Shown: in pieces, positions 1 to 4,864 of the stretch
Layout: the number at the start of each line of letters is the position of its first letter
How positions within the stretch are numbered: the first letter of the stretch is position 1
NCBI GenBank assembly: GCA_937873435.1
Contig: CALMWM010000270.1
Location: 1-5,641, forward strand
Length of the DNA stretch: 5,641 nucleotides
Source: an uncultured Gallionellaceae bacterium
GTDB taxonomy: Bacteria > Pseudomonadota > Gammaproteobacteria > Burkholderiales > Sulfuricellaceae
Reading direction: 5' to 3'
Notes under the pieces: model-generated
Seen by the model: only the letters and a program-made list of their open reading frames with translations
The model's database searches: none
What the model was told of the DNA's origin: nothing
Position numbers and translations under genes: made by a program

Positions 1-1832
1 TGAACGTCCTGTTGTCGATGTTCTACGCCTTTTCGCCTCTCGTGTTCATCTTTGCCGTGATGGCCTCCTCACATGGCATCAAGATCATAATCTCGTACCT
101 GTTGTTCGGCCTCTGGACGCAGACCTGGCTGCCGTTTGCAGCGGTAATCAATCACAATATTCAGATCACAGTCGGAGACGAGCTGAACCGGATGCATTCT
201 GCTTCCGAGAAAGGTCTTACTCTTGCCGTCAGCAACGACTTTTATTCCCTTCTCTCCACCAAGCTCGCTATGGCCTCGGACATGCTGGCTTCTGTTCCCA
301 TCATCAGTTTCGCACTCCTGACGGGCGGTGCATACGCCATGACCGCTGTCGCGGGCAAGTGGAGCGGACGGGATTATGTGGACGAGAAGCAGACATCGCC
401 GGATATTCTCAAGCAGGCACCCATGATGGCCACTGGTGGCGTCGCTTCGCAAAGCTCATCGGATTTTTCATATCAACCTGGCGTTGGTTGGCGAGGAGAC
501 ACTGGGCTTACTGGCGCGAGCTTGGCAACCGTCAGCACATCCAATCTCAAACAGGCTGCGCTTTCCAACGTCGATGCCCAGGCGGAGACCTACAGCACTC
601 AGGCTGGGGTGGCGTTGGCTCATGGGGTTCAACAGATGACGGGCAAGGACAACGCTTATGATGCCTTCAGGGCAGTAGGCAACGAATCCAGCACCAGTCA
701 TGATGAGGTTTCAAAGGCAACTCGGCAAGTATCAGAAAAACTAGGCTGGAAGCAGACTTACGGCGCAGATCGGGCAGCGGCGATCGAAGGGGCAATGAAA
801 GCAGGTTTTGATGTGGTTGGGATTGGCGCAGGCCTGAAAGCAACGAAAAAATTTAGCTCAAAAGAAATAGAAGAAATTTCACACGGCTACGATCAGCTCA
901 TGAGCCGCGACAATTCAATCTCAAATGCTGTCAAATCAGCACACAGCAGTTCGGATGGAAAAAGGTGGTCAGACCGTGTCACGAAGAGCATGAGCACTAC
1001 CGACGCAAAACAATTCAATGAAGCCCAAACGCATATGGATAGCCTGTCCAAGACCCGCCAGTCTTTGCAATCGAGCACGGAAAATCTAGGCATGTCACAA
1101 AGCATGAACGTGCAGCAGCTTCACGCACTTCTTGGTGGACGTGATGGAGGTAAAGCAGCGCTGGGAGCTAATTTGGATGCCGCGATCGCAGGAAATAATC
1201 TTGAGCAAAAAGTGGCGAACCTGGCCAGCAACCCAGCTTTCGCCAGAGAAGTCGTTGATCCTGGCGACAGGATGCAAATGGCTCAACTGACCGCACTTTC
1301 GCAGAGTCCCGGTGCCGGATACAACTCCTATGCCGGGATTATCTCAGGCGCGTTCTCCATGCCGGTTACGACTGCGGGGAATAATCTAGTAAGCCCGAAA
1401 GGTGTAGAAACGGGTATCGAGACTGGCCGGAAATTGGCTGAGGACGTGCGTGGTGCGGTGGCAGGAAACGACAAACTCGGAGAGCCTGCGGCTAAAACTA
1501 AAACTGGGGCTCCCACATCAACCAGTCATCCTTCAGGGAAACACGGCCATCATCATGCCAAGCATTCCCCCCCTGAAGCGAAGTCCCCAACAAGTCAATC
1601 TGCACCAGAAACTCCGGCTATGCCGTCAGCGCCGCCAACCAATGATGTGAAAGGGGCTCTTACCCCACAGTATCTAGCCGGGAAGAAAGTCATCCATGAA
1701 AAGCATGACCATGATGGCGACTATAAGAATCTTGTGCCGGGAATACATCAGGATAATCCTGATGATTCGCATGGCGCGAAAGATGGGTGGTCTGGTAAAA
1801 CAGGAAGCCCTGGAGCAAGCGGCAAGTGGTAA
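1..1832 (+). CDS. traG: TraG-type conjugal transfer mating-pair protein, C-terminal part (5' end outside window)
   Basis: The frame is open to the left edge (codons AAC GTC CTG from base 3), so the TTG at 12 is probably not the start and the N-terminus is missing. About 610 codons are visible. The first ~115 residues hold three hydrophobic segments (about 4-20, 24-46 and 88-115, counted from the TTG). The pattern around WLPFAAVIN, then a short soluble loop, then SVPIISFALLTGGAYAM is what is expected at the end of a TraG N-terminal domain (PF07916). The remaining ~470 residues are hydrophilic, rich in Ser, Gln, Ala and Thr, like the periplasmic C-terminal part of F-plasmid TraG (938 aa). They end in a low-complexity tail with a His-rich patch (residues 511-518) and Pro/Ser-rich stretches. 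In F, the membrane part serves pilus assembly, and the C-terminal part serves mating-pair stabilisation and is the target of entry exclusion. The family call rests on recognition of the pattern, not a search. The gene converges on the minus-strand genes to its right. Confidence 0.8.
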   Translation, partial: NVLLSMFYAFSPLVFIFAVMASSHGIKIIISYLLFGLWTQTWLPFAAVINHNIQITVGDELNRMHSASEKGLTLAVSNDFYSLLSTKLAMASDMLASVPIISFALLTGGAYAMTAVAGKWSGRDYVDEKQTSPDILKQAPMMATGGVASQSSSDFSYQPGVGWRGDTGLTGASLATVSTSNLKQAALSNVDAQAETYSTQAGVALAHGVQQMTGKDNAYDAFRAVGNESSTSHDEVSKATRQVSEKLGWKQTYGADRAAAIEGAMKAGFDVVGIGAGLKATKKFSSKEIEEISHGYDQLMSRDNSISNAVKSAHSSSDGKRWSDRVTKSMSTTDAKQFNEAQTHMDSLSKTRQSLQSSTENLGMSQSMNVQQLHALLGGRDGGKAALGANLDAAIAGNNLEQKVANLASNPAFAREVVDPGDRMQMAQLTALSQSPGAGYNSYAGIISGAFSMPVTTAGNNLVSPKGVETGIETGRKLAEDVRGAVAGNDKLGEPAAKTKTGAPTSTSHPSGKHGHHHAKHSPPEAKSPTSQSAPETPAMPSAPPTNDVKGALTPQYLAGKKVIHEKHDHDGDYKNLVPGIHQDNPDDSHGAKDGWSGKTGSPGASGKW

Positions 1833-1833
1833 G

Positions 1834-1867
1834 ACTATCAACACGGCGGAGACGCCGTGTTGATAGT
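1834..1867. terminator. Perfect hairpin between convergent genes, likely bidirectional terminator
   Basis: A 15-bp perfect inverted repeat starting ACTATCAACACGGCG, with a four-base GAGA loop (GNRA type in the + strand transcript), begins one base after the traG stop codon. It lies five bases beyond the stop of the minus-strand 61-aa gene. There is no run of T after the stem in either direction. It is therefore not a textbook intrinsic terminator and could instead protect the 3' ends of both messages. Position and stem strength are the main arguments. Confidence 0.65.
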
Positions 1868-1872
1868 GGAAA

Positions 1873-2058
1873 TTAGTCGTCGTACTCGCCCATGAAATCC
1901 ATACCGATCCCCATGTGTGATGTGCTGTTTGACTCAAACTCTGCGGGCTTCGCGTTGTTTATCATGCTGGAAGCAAGATATCTCACCACAATGCCAATCA
2001 CGGCTAGGAAAAAAACGAATGAAGCCTTCAAAATGGTGGTGATTTTATTTTGTTTCAT
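1873..2058 (-). CDS. Small single-span membrane protein (61 aa), unknown function
   Basis: A 61-aa product starts MKQNKITTILK. It has one strong hydrophobic segment at residues 12-32 (FVFFLAVIGIVV at its core). Lys at 2, 5 and 11 predicts an N-in, C-out topology. The C-terminal half is polar and ends acidic (GEYDD). The start at 2058 was chosen over an in-frame ATG seven codons earlier (2079) for two reasons: the 2058 ATG overlaps the stop of the upstream 85-aa gene as ATGA, and a GAGG lies ten bases before it, whereas the 2079 ATG has no convincing ribosome site. The overlap suggests translational coupling with the basic 85-aa protein. No family was recognised. It could be an inner-membrane transfer accessory or exclusion-type protein because of its place beside traG, but nothing in the sequence proves this. 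Confidence 0.65.
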   Translation of the reverse strand: MKQNKITTILKASFVFFLAVIGIVVRYLASSMINNAKPAEFESNSTSHMGIGMDFMGEYDD

Positions 2059-2312
2059 TTTACTTTTACCTCGCCCCATATCTTTTCGTGCCTACTGTTG
2101 GGCCTCCTTGGAAGTCGCCGTGGCGGTTTCTTCCTTAGCAGCCGGACATCAAGCTCGTAAAGCTTGTTGTGCAGCGGGCGTTTGTGCAAATCCGCGAACA
2201 TATCCTTGCCGGTGACGATCCCTTTCCTCCGCATCCAGGCTGCAATGATTCGCTGCTCAAGACGTTCCTCGCGGGATATCCGGTTCCGTCGAATATGAAA
2301 ACGATGCTTCAT
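2055..2312 (-). CDS. Small, strongly basic protein (85 aa), unknown function
   Basis: The product is 85 aa with 27 Lys/Arg against 9 Asp/Glu. The first ~30 residues are a basic, helix-prone stretch (MKHRFHIRRNRISREERLEQ), and residues 60-70 form a second Arg/Pro-rich cluster (RKKPPRRLPRR). There is no signal peptide or membrane span. It should be cytoplasmic and could bind nucleic acid or acidic membrane lipids; this is inference from charge alone. The start is well supported by AAGGAG six bases before the ATG. The stop overlaps the next gene as ATGA. The gene stands first in a two-gene unit behind the repeat-associated promoter at 2395-2423, and its ribosome site may be masked by its own leader. 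No recognised domain. Confidence 0.7.
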   Translation of the reverse strand: MKHRFHIRRNRISREERLEQRIIAAWMRRKGIVTGKDMFADLHKRPLHNKLYELDVRLLRKKPPRRLPRRPNSRHEKIWGEVKVK

Positions 2313-2318
2313 GATTTA

Positions 2319-2380
2319 CTCCTTGTCGTTGGTAAATATGAACTATCAGCGCCACTGAGCGCGGTTGATTCAACAAGGAG
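2319..2380 (-). promoter_or_regulatory. Structured leader with ribosome-site-masking complement
   Basis: In the minus-strand message, CTCCTTGT (2380-2373) is an exact complement of ACAAGGAG (2326-2319), which contains the ribosome binding site of the 85-aa gene. Between them lies a GCGC/GCGC inner stem (2349-2362) flanked by ATCA/TGAT. The predicted transcript start near 2388 would put both arms in the leader, so the ribosome site could be closed by pairing. Seen by eye; folding energy was not computed. Confidence 0.4.
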
Positions 2381-2394
2381 CTTTCTTGATTTTT

Positions 2395-2423
2395 AGGTTA
2401 CCCCTGAGGGTATTGAAAATCAA
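2395..2423 (-). promoter_or_regulatory. Predicted promoter of the 85-aa/61-aa gene pair
   Basis: On the minus strand, TTGATT (2423-2418) is followed after 17 bp by TAACCT (2400-2395). The -35 is good and the -10 is poor (TA...T only), as expected for an activator-dependent promoter. It is in exact register with the promoter at 4785-4813 (same -35, same spacing, TA..CT in common). The spacer contains a small dyad, TACCC-CTGA-GGGTA (2399-2412), overlapping the end of the -10, that might be a repressor site. Confidence 0.5.
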
Positions 2424-2470
2424 TTATTTCATATAAAAATAGTTGGTTATCGTGTTCCTGTAACGACAGA
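2411..2470. repeat. 60-bp dispersed direct repeat, copy 1 (upstream regulatory region)
   Basis: This aligns without gaps to 4801-4860 at a constant offset of 2390 bp, with about 43 of 60 positions identical by hand count. The strongest part is a 24-bp block at 2446-2469 (21 of 24 identical), which includes TCGT-N9-ACGA. A second conserved part is AATCAATTA at 2418-2426, the complement of the -35 region. The block is centred about 70 bp upstream of the predicted transcript start of the 85-aa/61-aa pair, a distance typical of a class I activator site. It also lies just past the stop codon of the 221-aa gene. Confidence 0.6.
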
Positions 2471-2472
2471 TA

Positions 2473-3138
2473 TTATTCTTCCTGCCCGGCCAGCTTGAGA
2501 ATCCCATCCTTGAAGCAAGCAACGTCCAGCCGGTCAAGATCGGTCGCCCCAGCAGAAAGGGCATAGGCACAGCTTCCCATCATACAGAGGCGGTACACCA
2601 CCAAATTTGTTTCGGCTTTGGCTTTTTCCGCGGCACTTGCGATTTCTGTATTTTCGTTTGGGTTCCCATATGCATCTCCAGCACGGCGCACCGTGTCAGC
2701 CACGGTATTCGCATTACTCTGGATAAGATGATCCGTATTGACAAGCCCCATCTTCTGGCCGATCAGTACATTTAGGCCCAGGCTAAATAGAGCGCTGGCC
2801 CAGCCACCACCACCCGAGCCAGCGTTCGATGACTGAGGCACGTAATCGATGGCCTTGCCCCGGAAGTCACGGATGATGACATAGGTTGGCTTTTGAGTGT
2901 TCTCCTCCATTTTATATCCGCTTTTTTCAAAGCTTGCGGCCAATGACTCGGCCAGCTTTGGAGCGTCGGGTGATGCCACACTTACTTTACTCATGTACAA
3001 AAAAGGCCACGCAAGCTTTCCTAGTTTACCAACCGTGCTGGTCTTAATATCTGCCCCTTCGAAAACGTCCGCAATTACATAGCTGGTTGCCATTGCAAAT
3101 GACATGAGAACTGCAAATTTAATGATTATTTTGTTCAT
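2473..3138 (-). CDS. Exported 221-aa protein of unknown function, faintly TraT-like
   Basis: The N-terminus is a clear signal peptide: MNKIIIK, a hydrophobic core to about residue 21, and a probable cleavage after VIA (residue 23). There is no lipobox Cys. The mature part begins with a segment around LAESLAASFEKSGYK...PTYVII (about 62-89), then a Gly-rich linker (108-112) and a hydrophobic stretch (113-128). A charged helix follows at about 160-178, and three Cys lie at 185, 190 and 208, of which C185/C190 (CMMGSC) could form a disulphide. The alternation of a helix, a GYK turn, a hydrophobic strand and a Gly-rich hydrophobic region recalls TraT surface-exclusion lipoproteins. The likeness is weak and the missing lipobox argues against a straight homologue. 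The start ATG has AAGG eight bases upstream. It follows the DUF4214 gene by 53 bp with no obvious promoter between, so the two are probably co-transcribed. Confidence 0.7.
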   Translation of the reverse strand: MNKIIIKFAVLMSFAMATSYVIADVFEGADIKTSTVGKLGKLAWPFLYMSKVSVASPDAPKLAESLAASFEKSGYKMEENTQKPTYVIIRDFRGKAIDYVPQSSNAGSGGGGWASALFSLGLNVLIGQKMGLVNTDHLIQSNANTVADTVRRAGDAYGNPNENTEIASAAEKAKAETNLVVYRLCMMGSCAYALSAGATDLDRLDVACFKDGILKLAGQEE

Positions 3139-3191
3139 TTTGATTACCTTACTGCCCGACGATGATTACATGCTTTCTCATTTGAATGGGG

Positions 3192-4307
3192 CTATCTGCC
3201 TTCTTGCCCGTTATACGGCGTGTACTCAATACCGTGGCTGATCACCCCGATCAATGCCGCCTTGTTTTCGGCTGATTCCGCGAACCCGGCCAAGGCCTGC
3301 GCCTTGGTCATGGCACCCGTATCGACGGCATTCACCCACCAGTTGAACCCGGCCAGTTCTGGCGCGCGATGCAGCACGTTGTTGTACAGTTTCGTGATGA
3401 ACTGTTCCGTCGTCGGATTCGAGCCATACAGACTGGTGAACTCCGCGCTGCTCAAAAATCCCCCGGCTACCTGATCGAGCGAGGCGCCCTTGTCCATCGT
3501 GGAGATCCAGTACCCCAAGCCGGACGTATCGGGCGTACGATCAAAGGCCGCCTGGTAGACGCGATACGCCTCCCCTGCTGCGCCGTTGATGTCCAGCGCA
3601 AGGTTGCCGTCCGAGAAGATCAGGCGTTCGACATTGGCGAGCGTATCGGTGCCGGTCGTCCCGGTGGTTGTGCCTGTCGTCGTGTAAGTACCGTCCGCAT
3701 TGGGGGTGATCGAGTACGCCGACTTGCTGCCGCTGAAGATTGCCGTATCGACGCCACTGCCACCATCAATCGAGGCATTTCCCGAGGCCACGGAAATCAT
3801 GTTGTTGCCGGTATTGCCTGTGATCACCGTTTTGCCTGCGGAATCGACGGTTTGCGTGTTCAAAAAGGATTCGTAGTTCCCAAGGACATCTGTTCCAGTG
3901 CCGATCAACAGGACATACGCTTCCTTTTGCCCGGTGACGCCCCGAATCAAGAGATCGTCGTACTTCGCGGGGCTCAAAGCCAGCGGAACCACGCTCGTGC
4001 GGCCATCGGCATAATGCTGAACCCCGCGCTGTATGTAATTAAGCGAATCGTTCGAGACGTAGTAGTTGTAATCGTCGATAAATACCCGCCATGAGGATGT
4101 CGTTGGATAGGCACTCGTGGCAGTCATGGCCCACCAATCGCCACTGGCGGGGATAGTAACCTTGATGATGTCGGAAAGGTCACTCCCGCCTACCGTCCCA
4201 TAGATCGCGTAGAAGTTTTGAGTAGCCGTCAGATTGATGGTTGTCGCCGTAGTACGGTCACTGCTGTAATCCGTGGATTCGGTAATAACGATAGGCTGTG
4301 AACTCAT
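3192..4307 (-). CDS. DUF4214/hemolysin-repeat exoprotein (371 aa), probable type I secretion substrate
   Basis: Three regions are visible. Residues ~30-137 are beta-rich and aromatic (NFYAIYGTVGG, DWWAM, WRVFIDDYNYYV, KEAYVLLIGTG), reminiscent of bacterial pre-peptidase C-terminal-like domains; this part is tentative. Residues ~163-240 contain a short glycine/aspartate hemolysin-type stretch (ITGNTGNN, IDGGSGVDTAIFSG) followed by the common tail ending NVERLIFSDGNLALDI. Residues ~247-355 form a DUF4214 domain (AYRVYQAAFDRTPDTSGLGYW, then HRAPELAGFNWWV), often found in large secreted or surface-layer-type proteins. There is no N-terminal signal peptide, which fits type I export through a C-terminal signal. 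No ABC exporter gene is in the window, so a host or distant exporter would be needed. The start has AGGA seven bases upstream and a strong promoter at 4395-4424. Base composition looks more GC-rich than the flanking small-gene regions, suggesting separate acquisition. Confidence 0.8.
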   Translation of the reverse strand: MSSQPIVITESTDYSSDRTTATTINLTATQNFYAIYGTVGGSDLSDIIKVTIPASGDWWAMTATSAYPTTSSWRVFIDDYNYYVSNDSLNYIQRGVQHYADGRTSVVPLALSPAKYDDLLIRGVTGQKEAYVLLIGTGTDVLGNYESFLNTQTVDSAGKTVITGNTGNNMISVASGNASIDGGSGVDTAIFSGSKSAYSITPNADGTYTTTGTTTGTTGTDTLANVERLIFSDGNLALDINGAAGEAYRVYQAAFDRTPDTSGLGYWISTMDKGASLDQVAGGFLSSAEFTSLYGSNPTTEQFITKLYNNVLHRAPELAGFNWWVNAVDTGAMTKAQALAGFAESAENKAALIGVISHGIEYTPYNGQEGR

Positions 4308-4361
4308 TGAAAAATCCTGAAATGTTTGTTTTTGGCTTGTTATTATTTATCGGGAAGTAGC

Positions 4362-4383
4362 TCACGAAGGCCGTCGTTCGTGA
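4362..4383 (-). other. Leader hairpin of the exoprotein operon
   Basis: A 7-bp perfect inverted repeat, TCACGAA/TTCGTGA, with an 8-base spacer lies about five bases after the predicted transcript start of the DUF4214 gene and about 55 bp before its start codon. It could stabilise the 5' end or be an operator. Nearby CGGCA/TGCCG (4386-4406) and GCCGTTCGGC (4403-4412) offer competing pairings across the start of transcription. Confidence 0.35.
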
Positions 4384-4394
4384 TGCGGCACTAA

Positions 4395-4424
4395 ATTCTA
4401 ATGCCGTTCGGCGTAATATGTCGA
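4395..4424 (-). promoter_or_regulatory. Sigma70-like promoter of the DUF4214 exoprotein operon
   Basis: On the minus strand, TCGACA (4424-4419, five of six matches to the -35 consensus) is followed after 18 bp by TAGAAT (4400-4395, five of six matches to the -10 consensus). The expected start near 4388 leaves a leader of about 80 bases. This promoter does not carry the 60-bp repeat found in front of the two small-gene pairs, so the exoprotein operon is probably under separate control. Confidence 0.6.
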
Positions 4425-4449
4425 TGGAATATTGCTGAGTGATTGTTTT

Positions 4450-4584
4450 TTAATTGAAGGTGTCACGCACACCGTGAGATTCCCTGTTTTTGCGGTGGAG
4501 TCGTGATGCCCAAGTTATTCCGGCCGCGATGCTTGGAACCGCGATGCTCAGTAAGAGGTATGCCAGCGCCTCAATGCCACTCAT
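4450..4584 (-). CDS. Very small membrane protein (44 aa), second gene of overlapping pair
   Basis: The product starts MSGIEALAYLLLSIAVPSI. It has one hydrophobic segment (about residues 5-26) followed by a basic tail (RLHRKNRESHGVR). Its ATG overlaps the TGA stop of the 53-aa gene as ATGA. There is no strong ribosome site before it, so translation probably depends on coupling to the upstream gene. A longer in-frame reading from a TTG at 4728 (92 aa) is possible but has a poor start, and its first half is the wrong frame across the 53-aa gene. Basic residues after the span predict an N-out, C-in orientation. No family was recognised; small toxic or accessory membrane proteins can look like this. 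Confidence 0.55.
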   Translation of the reverse strand: MSGIEALAYLLLSIAVPSIAAGITWASRLHRKNRESHGVRDTFN

Positions 4585-4742
4585 CTGAATCTGAATGTCA
4601 GACGGTATAGCGCGCGAAGGTGAAAAACATACCCTCCTTGACGTTTCAGTACGAACCAGGCTGCCATCAAGGGGGCAAAGTAGCCGTATTTCCAAGTGCG
4701 CAGACCAATATCCCAAAATTTTTCCCAAGTGTCATTCTTCAT
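4581..4742 (-). CDS. Very small aromatic-rich basic protein (53 aa), first gene of overlapping pair
   Basis: Read codon by codon, this frame gives MKNDTWEKFWDIGLRTWKYG, then a hydrophobic segment (residues 19-32, YFAPLMAAWFVL), then a basic C-terminus ending RLTFRFR. Fourteen of 53 residues are aromatic. There are ten Lys/Arg against three acidic residues, which suggests a membrane-associated or membrane-inserted protein. It was chosen over the competing 92-aa frame because it has an ATG, a GAGG five bases upstream, a protein-like composition and an ATGA overlap with the next gene. It lies 43 bp past a predicted -10 (4785-4790). Its ribosome site and start codon are duplicated in tandem just upstream (4740-4765). 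No homologue was recognised. Confidence 0.6.
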   Translation of the reverse strand: MKNDTWEKFWDIGLRTWKYGYFAPLMAAWFVLKRQGGYVFHLRALYRLTFRFR

Positions 4743-4765
4743 TTTGCCCTCACATTTTGCCCTCA
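4740..4765 (-). promoter_or_regulatory. Tandem duplication of ribosome site plus start codon, giving an ATG-stop element
   Basis: The 13-bp unit TGAGGGCAAAATG (minus strand) occurs twice in perfect tandem, at 4765-4753 and 4752-4740. Each unit carries GAGGG and an ATG. The downstream ATG opens the 53-aa gene. The upstream ATG (4755-4753) is followed at once by TGA (4752-4750), so ribosomes starting there would stop on the next codon. This is a minimal upstream reading frame that could slow or tune entry at the second site. Confidence 0.6.
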
Positions 4766-4784
4766 GAGGATGTTTGTTAAATTA

Positions 4785-4813
4785 AGCATACTTCAAGACT
4801 AATGGATAATCAA
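4785..4813 (-). promoter_or_regulatory. Predicted promoter of the 53-aa/44-aa gene pair
   Basis: On the minus strand, TTGATT (4813-4808) is followed after 17 bp by TATGCT (4790-4785). The -35 is identical in sequence and register to the promoter at 2395-2423. The predicted start near 4778 gives a leader of about 35 bases that contains the duplicated ribosome site. Confidence 0.55.
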
Positions 4814-4860
4814 TTAATGTCATTAAATATAATGCGTTATCGTATTCGTGTGACGACAGG
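4801..4860. repeat. 60-bp dispersed direct repeat, copy 2 (upstream regulatory region)
   Basis: This is the partner of 2411-2470. The 24-bp block here is at 4836-4859 (minus strand CTGTCGTCACACGAATACGA followed by TAAC) and contains the same TCGT-N9-ACGA spacing. It is centred about 70 bp upstream of the predicted start of the 53-aa/44-aa transcript. Copy 2 lies immediately beyond the stop codon of the 228-aa HTH-like gene, mirroring copy 1 beyond the 221-aa gene. Confidence 0.6.
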
Positions 4861-4864
4861 CTGA

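Noticed and set aside
12..14. TTG at 12 as the start of traG
   Set aside because: The frame is open upstream to the window edge and there is no ribosome site. The family has a long N-terminal membrane part that must lie to the left.
3369..4094. 241-aa + strand reading frame opposite the DUF4214 gene
   Set aside because: It is the antisense shadow of a gene with recognisable domains. The product is Arg/Ala-rich without domain structure and typical of GC-rich antisense frames.
4452..4485. GGTGT/ACACC hairpin with nearby A/T run as terminator of the 44-aa gene
   Set aside because: The stem is only 5 bp, lies inside the coding end, and is followed by A rather than T on the minus strand.
4450..4728. 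92-aa reading frame from a TTG
   Set aside because: The start is TTG without a clear ribosome site. Its first half crosses the better 53-aa gene in another frame. Only its last 44 codons, from the ATG at 4584, are kept.
2411..4860. The 60-bp repeats as integron attC sites or attachment sites of a small mobile unit
   Set aside because: They lack the GTTRRRY/RYYYAAC ends and the long stem of attC. The conserved parts coincide with -35, -10 and an upstream block in front of genes on the same strand, which fits shared promoters better. There is no recombinase gene between them.
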